A stretch of DNA of 61,936 nt from contig NZ_QLLY01000029.1 in assembly GCF_003259365.1 (NCBI RefSeq), positions 15,887 to 77,822 on the forward strand, given 5' to 3'. Below, in pieces: positions 34,720 to 42,457 of the stretch. A program made the translations under genes and the position numbers. Source of the stretch: Streptomyces sp. PsTaAH-137. GTDB lineage: Bacteria > Actinomycetota > Actinomycetes > Streptomycetales > Streptomycetaceae. How positions within the stretch are numbered: the stretch's first letter is position 1; each line of letters begins with the position of its first letter. The notes beneath the pieces were generated by a model that made no database searches, was not told where the DNA came from, and saw only the letters and a program-made list of their open reading frames with translations.

Positions 34720-34749
34720 TTCACTTTCTGGCAGGTCGCAGGCTAGAGT
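34720..34749 (+). promoter_or_regulatory. Promoter of the first tRNA-Ala gene
   Basis: TTCACT, 18-nt spacer, TAGAGT, placing the start about 45 nt before the mature tRNA 5' end. Confidence 0.55.
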
Positions 34750-34800
34750 TCTTCTTGTTCGGGCCGCCCGGGAAACCGGCCGGAAACCGAATGAAAGCAA

Positions 34801-34873
34801 GGGGCTATAGCTCAGTTGGTAGAGCGCCTGCATGGCATGCAGGAGGTCAGGAGTTCAATTCTCCTTAGCTCCA
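34801..34873 (+). tRNA. tRNA-Ala (anticodon GGC), copy 1
   Basis: Complete cloverleaf of 73 nt: acceptor GGGGCTA/TAGCTCC, D arm GCTC/GAGC, anticodon stem CCTGC/GCAGG with loop ATGGCAT (anticodon GGC at 34834-34836), T arm AGGAG/CTCCT with TTCAATT, discriminator A. The G3-U70 wobble pair that specifies alanine is present. CCA is not encoded. Identical to the copy at 39247. Confidence 0.97.
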
Positions 34874-34881
34874 CAGAAAGA

Positions 34882-34911
34882 AATCCCGTCCCGTCAGGGG
34901 CGGGATTTTTC
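34882..34911 (+). terminator. Rho-independent terminator of tRNA-Ala copy 1
   Basis: AATCCCGTCCC / GGGGCGGGATT stem of 11 bp (one T-G pair) with a GTCA loop and a TTTTTCT tract. The minus-strand regulator gene ends inside it, at 34894. Confidence 0.85.
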
Positions 34912-35766
34912 TATGTCCCGATCCTTGTCCAGATAAGCGCGGGTGGCGTCGTCCGCGGGCGAGTAGACGACGATCCGGCACTCCGGCATCCCGTCGATCG
35001 ACAGGGACGTCGACGTCATCCGCAGCTCGCCCGGTGCCCCGTCGCACCGGAAGGTCTTCACGCGGGAGCCCGGAGGCACCACGTCGCCGCTCTCCCAGAG
35101 CCCGGCGAAGAAGGGACTGGCCGCCGCCAGCTCGCCGATGAAGCCCTCCCAGGCGGGCTCGCCCACATGCCGTCCGTAGCCGGAGCGCAGGGTCGCCACC
35201 ATCACCGGCAGCTCCGCCTCCCGGTTCACCAGGGGACAGGTCCCCTCGGGGGCCAGGAAGAGCGTCCGCAGCGCGTTCGGGACCCGGGGCGGCGGGGTGG
35301 GGACGACGATGAACAGCGACCGGTAGGGGGCATTGGTCGCCAGCAGGTCGAACCGGGCGTTGTAGACGACCGCGGGCAGCGGGGCGAGCGAGTCGAGGAT
35401 GCCCTGCACCTGCGGGCCCACCGACCGCCCGGCGTCCTCGTGCGCGGGCGCGAACGCCACGTCCGCCAGGTGGTACAGGTGCTCGCGCTCCGGCCGGTCG
35501 AGCCGCAGGGTGCGCGCGACCGCGTCCAGGACCTGGGGCGAGGCATTGATCGGGCGTCCCTGCTCCAGCCAGGTGTACCAGGTGACGCCGACGCCGGAGA
35601 GCTGGGCGACCTCCTCGCGGCGCAGCCCGGGCGTGCGCCGCCGCGGGCCCGCCGGCATCCCCATGTCCTGCGGGGAGACCCTGGCGCGGCGGCTGCGCAG
35701 GAAGGCGGCCAGCTCCGGCCTGCGGCGGTCCTGTGGCCCGCCCGTGGTCCGCTCCGTCGTGGTCAT
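34894..35766 (-). CDS. Helix-turn-helix transcriptional regulator, MmyB-like
   Basis: 290-residue XRE-type regulator: an N-terminal HTH (TPGLRREEVAQLSGVGVTWYTWLEQGRPINASPQVLDAVARTL) followed by an MmyB-like ligand-binding domain (LAPLPAVVYNARFDLLATNAPYRSLF...). Members often control an adjacent, divergent enzyme or exporter gene, and here an MFS transporter starts 122 nt away on the other strand. ATG 35766 has GGGGGAT about 10 nt upstream; ATG 35784 has no ribosome site. Ligand unknown. Confidence 0.88.
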   Translation of the reverse strand: MTTTERTTGGPQDRRRPELAAFLRSRRARVSPQDMGMPAGPRRRTPGLRREEVAQLSGVGVTWYTWLEQGRPINASPQVLDAVARTLRLDRPEREHLYHLADVAFAPAHEDAGRSVGPQVQGILDSLAPLPAVVYNARFDLLATNAPYRSLFIVVPTPPPRVPNALRTLFLAPEGTCPLVNREAELPVMVATLRSGYGRHVGEPAWEGFIGELAAASPFFAGLWESGDVVPPGSRVKTFRCDGAPGELRMTSTSLSIDGMPECRIVVYSPADDATRAYLDKDRDIEKSRP

Positions 35767-35824
35767 CGTCGTCACATCCCCCATCGTGTGCCCGCGTGCC
35801 GGGACCCGGAAGACACGAACCGGG

Positions 35825-35838
35825 TGGTGCCGGTACCA
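35825..35838. promoter_or_regulatory. Candidate operator between the regulator and MFS genes
   Basis: TGGTGCCGGTACCA, a 14-bp near-perfect palindrome (TGGT-G-CCGG-T-ACCA) in the 122-nt divergent spacer. It could be the binding site for the MmyB-like regulator. Pattern only. Confidence 0.3.
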
Positions 35839-35888
35839 GCATCAGTGGGCTCTCGGGACCCGTGCCCGATCGCCGTCACGCTCCAGGC

Positions 35889-37367
35889 ATGACGACAACC
35901 GCCCCGGAAGATTCCCCGTCCCCAACTCCCGTGTCCAGTAAAGCCCCCACCGCTGACAACGGCACGGACAACGGCCCCGCGCGCGGCGACCGGCGGCTGC
36001 TCGCCGTGGTGCTGACCGCGCAGTTCATGGCGGTCCTCGACGTGTTCATCGTGAACGTCGCCGCCCCCACCGTCCGCGCCGAACTCCACGCGTCCGGCTC
36101 CGCGTTGCAGCTGATCGTCGCCGGATACACCATCACGTACGCCGTCCTGCTGATCACCGGCGCCCGGCTGGGAGACCTGTTCGGGCACCGGCGGGCCGTG
36201 CTCGGCGGGCTCGCCCTGTTCACCGCGGCCTCGCTCGCCTGCGGCCTCGCGCAGAGCGGCGGCCAGCTGATCGCCTTCCGCATGGTGCAGGGAGCCGGAG
36301 CGGCCCTGCTGGTGCCGCAGGTGCTCAGCCTCGTCCAGCGGCACTTCGCCGGGGAGGCCCGCACCCGGGCGCTCGGCCTGTACTCGGCGACGCTCGCGGT
36401 GGGCGCCGCCGCCGGGCAGGTGCTCGGCGGGCTGCTGGTCGGCGCCGATCTGTTCGGCACCGGCTGGCGCGCGGCGTTCCTGGTGAACGTGCCCGTCGGC
36501 GCGGCCCTCCTCGTCCTCTGCCGGGGCGCGCTCCCCGCCGACACCGGGCGCGGTGCGGGCCGCCGCCTCGACCTGGTGGGGCTGGTGCTCCTCGGCGGCT
36601 CGGTGTCGCTGCTGACCGTGCCGCTGGTGCTCGGCCAGGAGCAGGACTGGCCGCTGTGGTCCTGGCTCTGCCTGGCGTCCTCCGTCGTGCTCTTCGCCCT
36701 GTTCTGCGGCTACGAGTCCGCTCTCGCCCGGCGCGGCGGGGCTCCGCTGATCGTGCCGAGGGTGCTGCGGCTGCCCGGCATCGGCCTGGCCGTCTTCCGG
36801 GTGCTCGCCGTGATGGCCGTGAACGCGGGTTACCTCTTCGCGCTCACCCTGCACCTCCAGAGCGGCCTCGGCCACGGCCCGCTGCGCGCCGGGCTGACCG
36901 TCGCCCCCACCGCGGTCGCGTTCGGCGCCGTGGGGCTGACCTGGCGGCGCTGGCCGGCGCGGTGGCAACGGGCCCTGGTCCCGGCCGGGTTCGCACTCGC
37001 GGCGGCGGGAGCGCTCGGCACCGGTCTCGCCCTGCACGGCGGGGGCGACGGCGGTGCGGGGCTCCAACTGTCCTTCGTGGCGATGGGCGCGGGGCTCTCG
37101 CTCGCCTTCGGCCCGACGCTCACCGGGGCCCTGGCGACGGTGCGGCCCGAGGACGCGGCCGACGCCAGCGGACTGCTCACCACCATGACCCAGCTCGGCA
37201 TGCTGATCGGCGTCGCCGCCTTCGGCACACTATTTCTCGGCCGCGTTGAGTCACTGGGGGCCCCTGGGGCGTACAACTCTTCGGACGCGCTCCTGATCTG
37301 CGCGTACGCGCTGGCCACGGTGGCGTTGGTGGGCGCCGTATCCGGACTGGTACGCAGGCGTCGCTGA
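35889..37367 (+). CDS. MFS transporter, DHA2-type drug efflux family
   Basis: 492-residue protein with about 14 membrane helices. The N-terminal half carries the antiporter motifs FMAVLDVFIVNVAAPTV (motif D1), GARLGDLFGHRRAVLGG (motif A) and the QGAGAALLVPQVLSLV segment (motif C region, GPxxGG-like as AAGQVLGGLLVG). Expected to export drugs or metabolites using the proton gradient. Divergently transcribed from the MmyB-like regulator, so likely induced by its own substrate. It starts at ATG 35889 after GCTCCAGGC, a weak ribosome site. Confidence 0.9.
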   Translation: MTTTAPEDSPSPTPVSSKAPTADNGTDNGPARGDRRLLAVVLTAQFMAVLDVFIVNVAAPTVRAELHASGSALQLIVAGYTITYAVLLITGARLGDLFGHRRAVLGGLALFTAASLACGLAQSGGQLIAFRMVQGAGAALLVPQVLSLVQRHFAGEARTRALGLYSATLAVGAAAGQVLGGLLVGADLFGTGWRAAFLVNVPVGAALLVLCRGALPADTGRGAGRRLDLVGLVLLGGSVSLLTVPLVLGQEQDWPLWSWLCLASSVVLFALFCGYESALARRGGAPLIVPRVLRLPGIGLAVFRVLAVMAVNAGYLFALTLHLQSGLGHGPLRAGLTVAPTAVAFGAVGLTWRRWPARWQRALVPAGFALAAAGALGTGLALHGGGDGGAGLQLSFVAMGAGLSLAFGPTLTGALATVRPEDAADASGLLTTMTQLGMLIGVAAFGTLFLGRVESLGAPGAYNSSDALLICAYALATVALVGAVSGLVRRRR

Positions 37368-37455
37368 CCGTATTGCTCCGGCCGTGGCAGAATCGGACGG
37401 CCGGGAGGGGGCTGCGTCCGACCGACGAAGACGGCCCGACGGGAGGGAGTGCGCG

Positions 37456-37692
37456 ATGCCCGCGAGCATCAACGAGGAGGCCGACCGCCTCCTCGGTGAG
37501 ACAGCGATATCCGCCGAGCCCCCGTTCCCGTCCGCGCCCGCCCCCGGTGTCCCGGCCCAGGAGGTCGCCTCGCGCGGCACCCGGGTGCTTCTCAACTGTC
37601 CGTCCTGCGGTTCCTCCCATGTCGCCCAGATGCTGGGTGACAACGGCGGGGTCTCGTACGTGTGCACGGCCTGCGGCCACAGCTGGAGCTGA
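37456..37692 (+). CDS. Small zinc-ribbon protein
   Basis: 78 residues. GGGAGGGAG 7 nt before ATG 37456 decides the start; a GTG at 37384 in frame lacks a ribosome site. A Pro/Ala-rich N-half leads to a C-terminal CPSCG...CTACGHSWS zinc ribbon (two CxxC pairs 19 residues apart). Unknown function; could bind RNA, DNA or protein. The next gene, also a small Cys-pair protein, starts 3 nt after its stop, so they form an operon. Confidence 0.75.
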   Translation: MPASINEEADRLLGETAISAEPPFPSAPAPGVPAQEVASRGTRVLLNCPSCGSSHVAQMLGDNGGVSYVCTACGHSWS

Positions 37693-37695
37693 TTG

Positions 37696-37929
37696 ATGGG
37701 TGCACACAGGAGGAAGTGCGACTGGTGCGGCAGCGGTACGCCCATCGTGCGCGACATGGAGCCTCTCAACCCCGAGTACCAGTACTGGTGCGAGGAGTGC
37801 GCGCGGGCGCTGATCATAAAAGGCGACCCGATCGAGACGTACCGCGAGTTGGAGGGCGAGCCGATCTACGGCCGTCTCCTCGACGAGCACTGCACGCTCA
37901 AGCGGTTCTACTCGTTCGCCAGAGCCTGA
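37696..37929 (+). CDS. Small CxxC-pair (zinc-binding) protein
   Basis: 77 residues: CDWCGSG near residue 9 and CEECARAL near residue 33 likely bind one zinc; the rest is charged and ends CTLKRFYSFARA. ATG 37696 is 8 nt after GGAG and 3 nt after the previous stop. Its last 32 nt overlap, tail to tail, the end of the GT87-like gene on the other strand. Family not recognised. Confidence 0.72.
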   Translation: MGAHRRKCDWCGSGTPIVRDMEPLNPEYQYWCEECARALIIKGDPIETYRELEGEPIYGRLLDEHCTLKRFYSFARA

Positions 37930-39088
37930 CCCCGGCGTGCGCCAGAAAGGCGCAGCTGGCTCCTACGTAGAGGGCCGACAGGAGCAACTCGGCGCCGTTC
38001 TGGTGCAGTTCCGGGCGGCCCCCGCCGTGCGGCACCCACCACAGGGCGTACGAGCAGAACAGCAGCCCGAGGACGGCCGCGGTGCGGCGGCGGCCCGCCT
38101 CCCAGGTCAGCAGGATCAGCGGTACGCACCACACCCAGTGGTGCGACCAGGAGACCGGACTGACCAGGAGCGCCGTCGTCGCGCACACCACGACGGCCAG
38201 CGCCTGCCGTCCGCGCAGCGCCGCCGCGACCGCCACCGCGATGCCCGCCGCCCCCACCGCGGCGGCCACCAGGACCCACCACAGGCCCGGGTCGTCGGTG
38301 TGCAGCAGCCGGGCCAGGACACCGCGCAGCGACTGGTTCGCGGTCTCCTCGGCGTGCCCGACCCGGCTCGCCTCGAAGACCGTACGGGTCCAGAAGCGGC
38401 GCGAGTCGTACGGCAGGACCACGGCCGTCAGCGCCGTGACACCGGTGAACGTGCCGGCCGCCACGCACGCCGCGCGCAGCCACGGCCGCCACGCGCCCCG
38501 GGTGGCCGCGAGCGCGAGCCCCGTGCAGAACAGGAACACCGCGAACAGTGCCGGGGTCAGCTTGATCGCGGCGGCGACCCCGATGCCCACCCCGGCCCAC
38601 CGGTGCCCGGGCCGCCGGGTCAGGTCCCACAGGACGAGCACGGCGAGCAGCAGGTTGACCTGGCCGTAGCGCAGGGTGGTCCACACCGGTTCGCACCACA
38701 CGGCGCCCGCCGCCACCCACAACGCGTGCTCCACGCGCGCGTGCCGCCGCACGAGCAGCAGGGAGAGGTGGGCGAACGCGACGAGCAGGGCGAGATTCAG
38801 CGCCGTCGCCGCTGTCCGCAGGGACGCGATGTCCAGCAGGGTCAGCGGTGTGAACAGCAGCGCGGCGAACGGCGGGTACGTGGTCGGCAGCCCGGCGTGG
38901 GTCGCCCGCAGCGCGTACAGGTCGCCGCCCGCCCGTACGGTCGCGCCCTCCGCCCGGTAGACGAGCAGATCGATCATCGAGACGTGAGCCGCGCGCTGGG
39001 CGATCCAGAAGCTCACGAAGGAGAGAACACAGACTCCCAGGGATACGGAGACACGACGGTGGGTACGGGGCAGGACGAGCGCGGTCAC
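37898..39088 (-). CDS. GT87/DUF2029-like membrane glycosyltransferase
   Basis: 396-residue polytopic protein with about ten hydrophobic helices. After the first helix it has the extracytoplasmic loop MIDLLVYRAEGATVRAGGDLYALRA...GLPTTYPPFAALL, the family's YPP region, and SVSWSHHWVWCVPL near the C-terminus. GT-C enzymes of this class use polyprenyl-phosphate-linked mannose or arabinose to build envelope glycans in actinobacteria; donor and acceptor are not inferable. GTG 39088 is chosen because TACGGT lies 7 nt upstream (leaderless); GTG 39097 is the alternative. Confidence 0.78.
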   Translation of the reverse strand: MTALVLPRTHRRVSVSLGVCVLSFVSFWIAQRAAHVSMIDLLVYRAEGATVRAGGDLYALRATHAGLPTTYPPFAALLFTPLTLLDIASLRTAATALNLALLVAFAHLSLLLVRRHARVEHALWVAAGAVWCEPVWTTLRYGQVNLLLAVLVLWDLTRRPGHRWAGVGIGVAAAIKLTPALFAVFLFCTGLALAATRGAWRPWLRAACVAAGTFTGVTALTAVVLPYDSRRFWTRTVFEASRVGHAEETANQSLRGVLARLLHTDDPGLWWVLVAAAVGAAGIAVAVAAALRGRQALAVVVCATTALLVSPVSWSHHWVWCVPLILLTWEAGRRRTAAVLGLLFCSYALWWVPHGGGRPELHQNGAELLLSALYVGASCAFLAHAGVRLWRTSRTA

Positions 39089-39095
39089 GGGACGC

Positions 39096-39101
39096 ACCGT
39101 A
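39096..39101 (-). promoter_or_regulatory. -10 box for a leaderless GT87-like gene transcript
   Basis: Minus-strand TACGGT followed by 7 nt and GTG 39088. Confidence 0.45.
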
Positions 39102-39246
39102 GTGGCCCCATAAGGATCTTTTCCCAACAAGGTGGGGCAGATGGGAAACGATTTGGTGGTGCACCCAGGGGACCGTGTAATGTTGGCGTCGCCGCCGGGG
39201 AAACCGACAGGGAAGACCTGAAGGACACCACGGCAGTACATCGCAA

Positions 39247-39319
39247 GGGGCTATAGCTCAGTTGGTAGAGCGCCTGCATGGCATGCAGGAGGTCAGGAGT
39301 TCAATTCTCCTTAGCTCCA
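39247..39319 (+). tRNA. tRNA-Ala (anticodon GGC), copy 2
   Basis: Identical over all 73 nt to the copy at 34801, with identity extending to GCAA on the 5' side and CAG on the 3' side (80 nt, 39243-39322 versus 34797-34876). Probable -10 TAATGT at 39178 with a poor -35 (TTGGTG at 39153). Beyond the shared 80 nt the flanks differ. Confidence 0.97.
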
Positions 39320-39330
39320 CAGGAATTGAG

Positions 39331-39363
39331 AGCGGGCCATCCGAATCGGATGGCCCGCTTTCG
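39331..39363 (+). terminator. Rho-independent terminator of tRNA-Ala copy 2
   Basis: AGCGGGCCATCCG / CGGATGGCCCGCT, a 13-bp perfect stem with an AAT loop and a TTTC tail. Its sequence is unrelated to the terminator of copy 1. Confidence 0.85.
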
Positions 39364-39402
39364 TGTGCGTGTGTGCCCGTGTGTGTCCGGCGGTGGGTCC
39401 GG

Positions 39403-40977
39403 CTACCTGCGGGCGCGGCTGCGGCCCGGTGGCAGCGCGGGCGGTGTCGCGGGGCGCGGCGGGAGCGCCGCGGGGTCTCCCTCGATGCGCAGGGCGAGGG
39501 CCGGGCAGCGGCGTACGGCGCGCACGGCGTTCGCCTCCGAGTAGCGCGGCACCGCCGCCTCCGCGACCGAGGGGAAGCCGTCGGGGCCCAGCTGGATCAG
39601 CTCCGGCACGATGTCCGCGCACAGGCCGTGCCCCTGGCACAGCGTCCAGTCGACGGCGAGCCGCTTGCCGCTGGGAGCGGCGCTCGCGGGTGCCTCGGTG
39701 TGCAGCGGCAGCACCCCGCGCACCGGCCGCCCGCATCCGGCGCCCAGCACGTGCGCGGCCAGGTCGTCGGTGAACGCCGAGATGGTCGACTCGATGAACG
39801 CCGCCGACCCGTCGGGGTGCTTGCAGGCGCCCCGGCGCTTCACCGCGCGGGTCACCTCCCGCAGCGCCTCCAGGGCGGTCGGGCCGCCGCCGTTCAGGAC
39901 GTCCTCCAGGCCGCGCGCCGCCGCCGGGAGCCCGAGGTAGCAGGGCCCGCACTGGCCCGCGCTCTCCGCCGCCAGCCACTGCGCGACCCTCAGGGCCTCG
40001 CCCAGCGGGCAGGTGTCGGGACCGATCGGCAGGATCGCGCCCGCGCCCAGCGCACCGCCACAGGCCTCCAGGGAGGCCCGCGAGACGATCGCGTCCTGTG
40101 CGCCGACGCCGTCCAGCCACTTGCCGTGATAGCCGCCCGTGAGCACGCCCTGGGGGAGCGGCGGGGCGCCGGCGAGCTGAAGGACGTATCGCAGCGGGAC
40201 GCCCGAGGGGACTTCGAGGACCATGGGGCGGGCGACCGCGCCGGAGAGCGTGAGCAGCACCGTGCCGGGCTCGTCGTGCAGGCCGGTGCGGCAGTAGCGC
40301 TCGGGTCCCGTGCGGGCGGCGATGGCGAGCTGCGCGAAGGTCTCCGCGTTCGACAGCAGCGTGGGCGCGCCGCCCACCCCGGAGTCCGAGGCGCGGACCT
40401 TGCGGCCCGGCGGCATCGGCGGTCCGCCGTCCGCCGAGCGGATCAGCGCCGAGGACTCCCCGGTGACCATGCGCACCGGATTGCGCTGCACGCGCGCGCG
40501 GAGCGGGGCGCCCCGCCGGTTGGTCAGGCCGCGTTCGGCGAAGGCCGCCTGCATCGAGGCCTCGGTGGAGTCGCGGGTCACGCCGACGACGAGGGTGCGC
40601 GCGCCGAGCGCCTCCGCGACCAGCAGGGCGCCGTCGAGGATCAGGTGCGGGGCGCGGTTGATCAGCACCGTGTCCTTGCGGCAGGCCGGTTCGTCCTCGC
40701 TGCCGTTGACGACGACCACGGGGCGCACCCCGCGCCGGATCGCCGACTCGGCGACCGCGCGCAGCTTCTTGGCGAACGGGAAGCCCGCGCCGCCCCGGCC
40801 GCGCAGCGACACGGCCTGGGCCAGCCGCGCCAACTGCTCGCCCGCCATGGGCTCCAGCGGGCCGTGCACCTTCAGATGCATGTCGAGGTCGAGCCGCTCC
40901 ACCAGGTCGAACCCGGCGGTCAGCTGGGGAAGGCCGACGACGCGTACTTCCGGGACGTCGGGCAGTGCCGTGTTCAC
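39403..40977 (-). CDS. NuoF-like flavoprotein fused to a C-terminal ferredoxin domain
   Basis: 524 residues. The N-terminal two-thirds resemble the NADH/FMN subunit of complex I (NuoF): SLRGRGGAGFPFAKK (nucleotide loop), VVNGSEDEPACRKD (FMN region), and a cluster region ESAGQCGPCYLG followed by GACKHPDG. The complex I motif is ESCGxCxPC; here the first Cys is Ala. From about residue 440 a ferredoxin domain (CQGHGLCADIVPE...RRCPALAL) has a C-x5-C...CP pattern typical of [3Fe-4S] or related P450-type ferredoxins. The C-terminus is Pro/Arg-rich. The GTG start overlaps the stop of the upstream heme-protein gene (GTGA), so the two are coupled. Proposed role: NAD(P)H-linked electron input to the membrane diheme partner. 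Confidence 0.82.
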   Translation of the reverse strand: MNTALPDVPEVRVVGLPQLTAGFDLVERLDLDMHLKVHGPLEPMAGEQLARLAQAVSLRGRGGAGFPFAKKLRAVAESAIRRGVRPVVVVNGSEDEPACRKDTVLINRAPHLILDGALLVAEALGARTLVVGVTRDSTEASMQAAFAERGLTNRRGAPLRARVQRNPVRMVTGESSALIRSADGGPPMPPGRKVRASDSGVGGAPTLLSNAETFAQLAIAARTGPERYCRTGLHDEPGTVLLTLSGAVARPMVLEVPSGVPLRYVLQLAGAPPLPQGVLTGGYHGKWLDGVGAQDAIVSRASLEACGGALGAGAILPIGPDTCPLGEALRVAQWLAAESAGQCGPCYLGLPAAARGLEDVLNGGGPTALEALREVTRAVKRRGACKHPDGSAAFIESTISAFTDDLAAHVLGAGCGRPVRGVLPLHTEAPASAAPSGKRLAVDWTLCQGHGLCADIVPELIQLGPDGFPSVAEAAVPRYSEANAVRAVRRCPALALRIEGDPAALPPRPATPPALPPGRSRARR

Positions 40978-42236
40978 TGCGGTCCTCCGTAGGGCGTGGA
41001 CCAGGGCTCACCGGAGGACGGTGGCTGGAAGGGGTCGGGGGGCGGTGCGGGGTTTTCGTACGTCCCATGGGGAGCGTCGTTTCCGTACGGGCTGCCATAG
41101 GTGGCCTCGTACCGGGGCACGCCTCCGTAGGGCGTGTCGTACGTGGGGTCGTAGGCGGACGGCGGGGCCTCGGCCGGAGGCGGCGGCGAAGGGGCGGGCC
41201 AGCGCTGGGTGGCGGGCGGTTCGACGGCGTCCATGGGCGCCGTCAGGGGATCCAGGGTGTCCGCGGCGTCCATGGGGTCCATGCGGTTCATGGCCGGAGG
41301 CGGTTCCGCGGGCGCCGCGTAAGGCGTCGCCTGTACGTAGGGGATCGATTCGGTGATCGCCTCCGCGCGCGGGGTGGCAGAAACGGCGCGGTAGGCGGCC
41401 GCGAAACCGGCGTCGGGCGGCGCGGGGCGCGGCGGCGTCCCGCTCGCCGGCCGGGGCGGCTGCTCGGCCGCGCTGCTCATGCCGCTCATCGCGCTCATCC
41501 CGCGCGGGCCGCGGGTGTCGCGGTCGAGGAGGGTGAGGATGCGGGCCGCCACCCTGGCCTTCACGGGCCTCGGCGCCGCCCGCAGGGCCACGGCCCCGGC
41601 GACCGCGAGCAGGCACAGGCAGTACAGGACGGTCACGTACGTCTTCGGCGGCCGGCCCGCGTACAGGCCGTGCATCAGGGCGAAGCACCAGGCCGGATAG
41701 GCGAGCATGTGGGTCGCGCGCCAGCGGGCGGCGAGCCGGGCCGGGGAGGCCATGGAGCTGCGCAGCGCGCCGGTGACGCCGGTCGTGACCATCAGCAGTC
41801 CGGCGAGCACCCCGAGGCCGATCAGGCCGCTGCTGCCGGTGACGCCCGTGCCGAAGGGGATCAGCGCCCCGATGAGCGTCACGTGCGCGAGCGCCAGCTT
41901 CACGCTGACGTGCAGCAGCAGGAAGCCCAGCGAGGCGACCGCCGTGGTCCGGTGGACGGCCTGGGACAGCAGCCGCTGCCGCGAGGTGAGGAACAGCCGG
42001 TCCGAGGCCACCAGGCCCCAGACGACGGATGCCGAGAGCGACACCAGGGACAGCACCCCTGTGGTGAAGTCGAGCGCCGCTCTGAAGACGTCGCTCCCCG
42101 TGACCACGATCAGGGGGCCGAGCAGGAGCACCGCCGCGCTGAACACCCCCGTGGTCGCGCGGCGGCTCTTACCGGTGGTGCGTGAACTCCGCCCGTTACG
42201 GGGCGAGTTCAGTATGTGAGGGGTTCGAGGGTTCAT
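40974..42236 (-). CDS. Diheme cytochrome b / ferric-reductase-like membrane protein
   Basis: 420 residues. About six membrane helices in residues 30-240 contain two histidine pairs: HRTTAVASLGFLLLH (H-x13-H) and HMLAYPAWCFALMH (H-x12-H), the bis-heme spacing of ferric reductase and NADPH oxidase proteins. There is no FAD/NAD(P)H domain. Instead the C-terminal 190 residues are Pro/Ala/Tyr-rich and disordered, probably cytoplasmic. The coupled downstream gene supplies a flavin/Fe-S module, so the two could form a split transmembrane oxidoreductase. ATG 42236 lies about 8 nt after a GGAG. The physiological acceptor (Fe3+, O2, quinone or a thiol) is unknown. Confidence 0.78.
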   Translation of the reverse strand: MNPRTPHILNSPRNGRSSRTTGKSRRATTGVFSAAVLLLGPLIVVTGSDVFRAALDFTTGVLSLVSLSASVVWGLVASDRLFLTSRQRLLSQAVHRTTAVASLGFLLLHVSVKLALAHVTLIGALIPFGTGVTGSSGLIGLGVLAGLLMVTTGVTGALRSSMASPARLAARWRATHMLAYPAWCFALMHGLYAGRPPKTYVTVLYCLCLLAVAGAVALRAAPRPVKARVAARILTLLDRDTRGPRGMSAMSGMSSAAEQPPRPASGTPPRPAPPDAGFAAAYRAVSATPRAEAITESIPYVQATPYAAPAEPPPAMNRMDPMDAADTLDPLTAPMDAVEPPATQRWPAPSPPPPAEAPPSAYDPTYDTPYGGVPRYEATYGSPYGNDAPHGTYENPAPPPDPFQPPSSGEPWSTPYGGPQ

Positions 42237-42318
42237 GGGGGCGACTCCGAAAGGTTCGGCACAGTGGACCCACAGCCCGCACTCTAGGTCGCCGCATACC
42301 AGCCAGTACGAGGTTTGA

Positions 42319-42336
42319 GTTATCTCGCCGTTATCT
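42319..42336. repeat. Tandem GTTATCT direct repeat, 11-bp period
   Basis: GTTATCT at 42319-42325 and again at 42330-42336, one helical turn apart, in an unusually AT-rich patch of the divergent spacer between the redox pair and leuS. It could be a regulator binding site. The flanking spacer 42237-42445 shows no other gene; a minus-strand TAGAGT near 42283 may be the -10 of the heme-protein gene. Confidence 0.35.
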
Positions 42337-42445
42337 AGAGGAAGCCTGGTATTTGTGTTGCCCCGATAGAGGGTGGTACGCGGAGTAACCCGGGGTGTCC
42401 CACGGGGCGCGCGGAAGCCCGTCGCGGCTCCTGCGGGGGCTGCGG

Positions 42446-42451
42446 TACCCT
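42446..42451 (+). promoter_or_regulatory. -10 box for the leuS leader transcript
   Basis: TACCCT ends 6 nt before the leader-peptide ATG at 42458, implying a transcript that begins at or next to that ATG. Confidence 0.5.
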
Positions 42452-42457
42452 GACGCC

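Noticed and set aside
34797..39322. Integrated mobile element using tRNA-Ala as attachment site
   Set aside because: No integrase, excisionase, replication or transfer gene lies between the tRNAs, and both tRNA genes are complete rather than one being a short att fragment. Retained only as a recombination-prone duplication.
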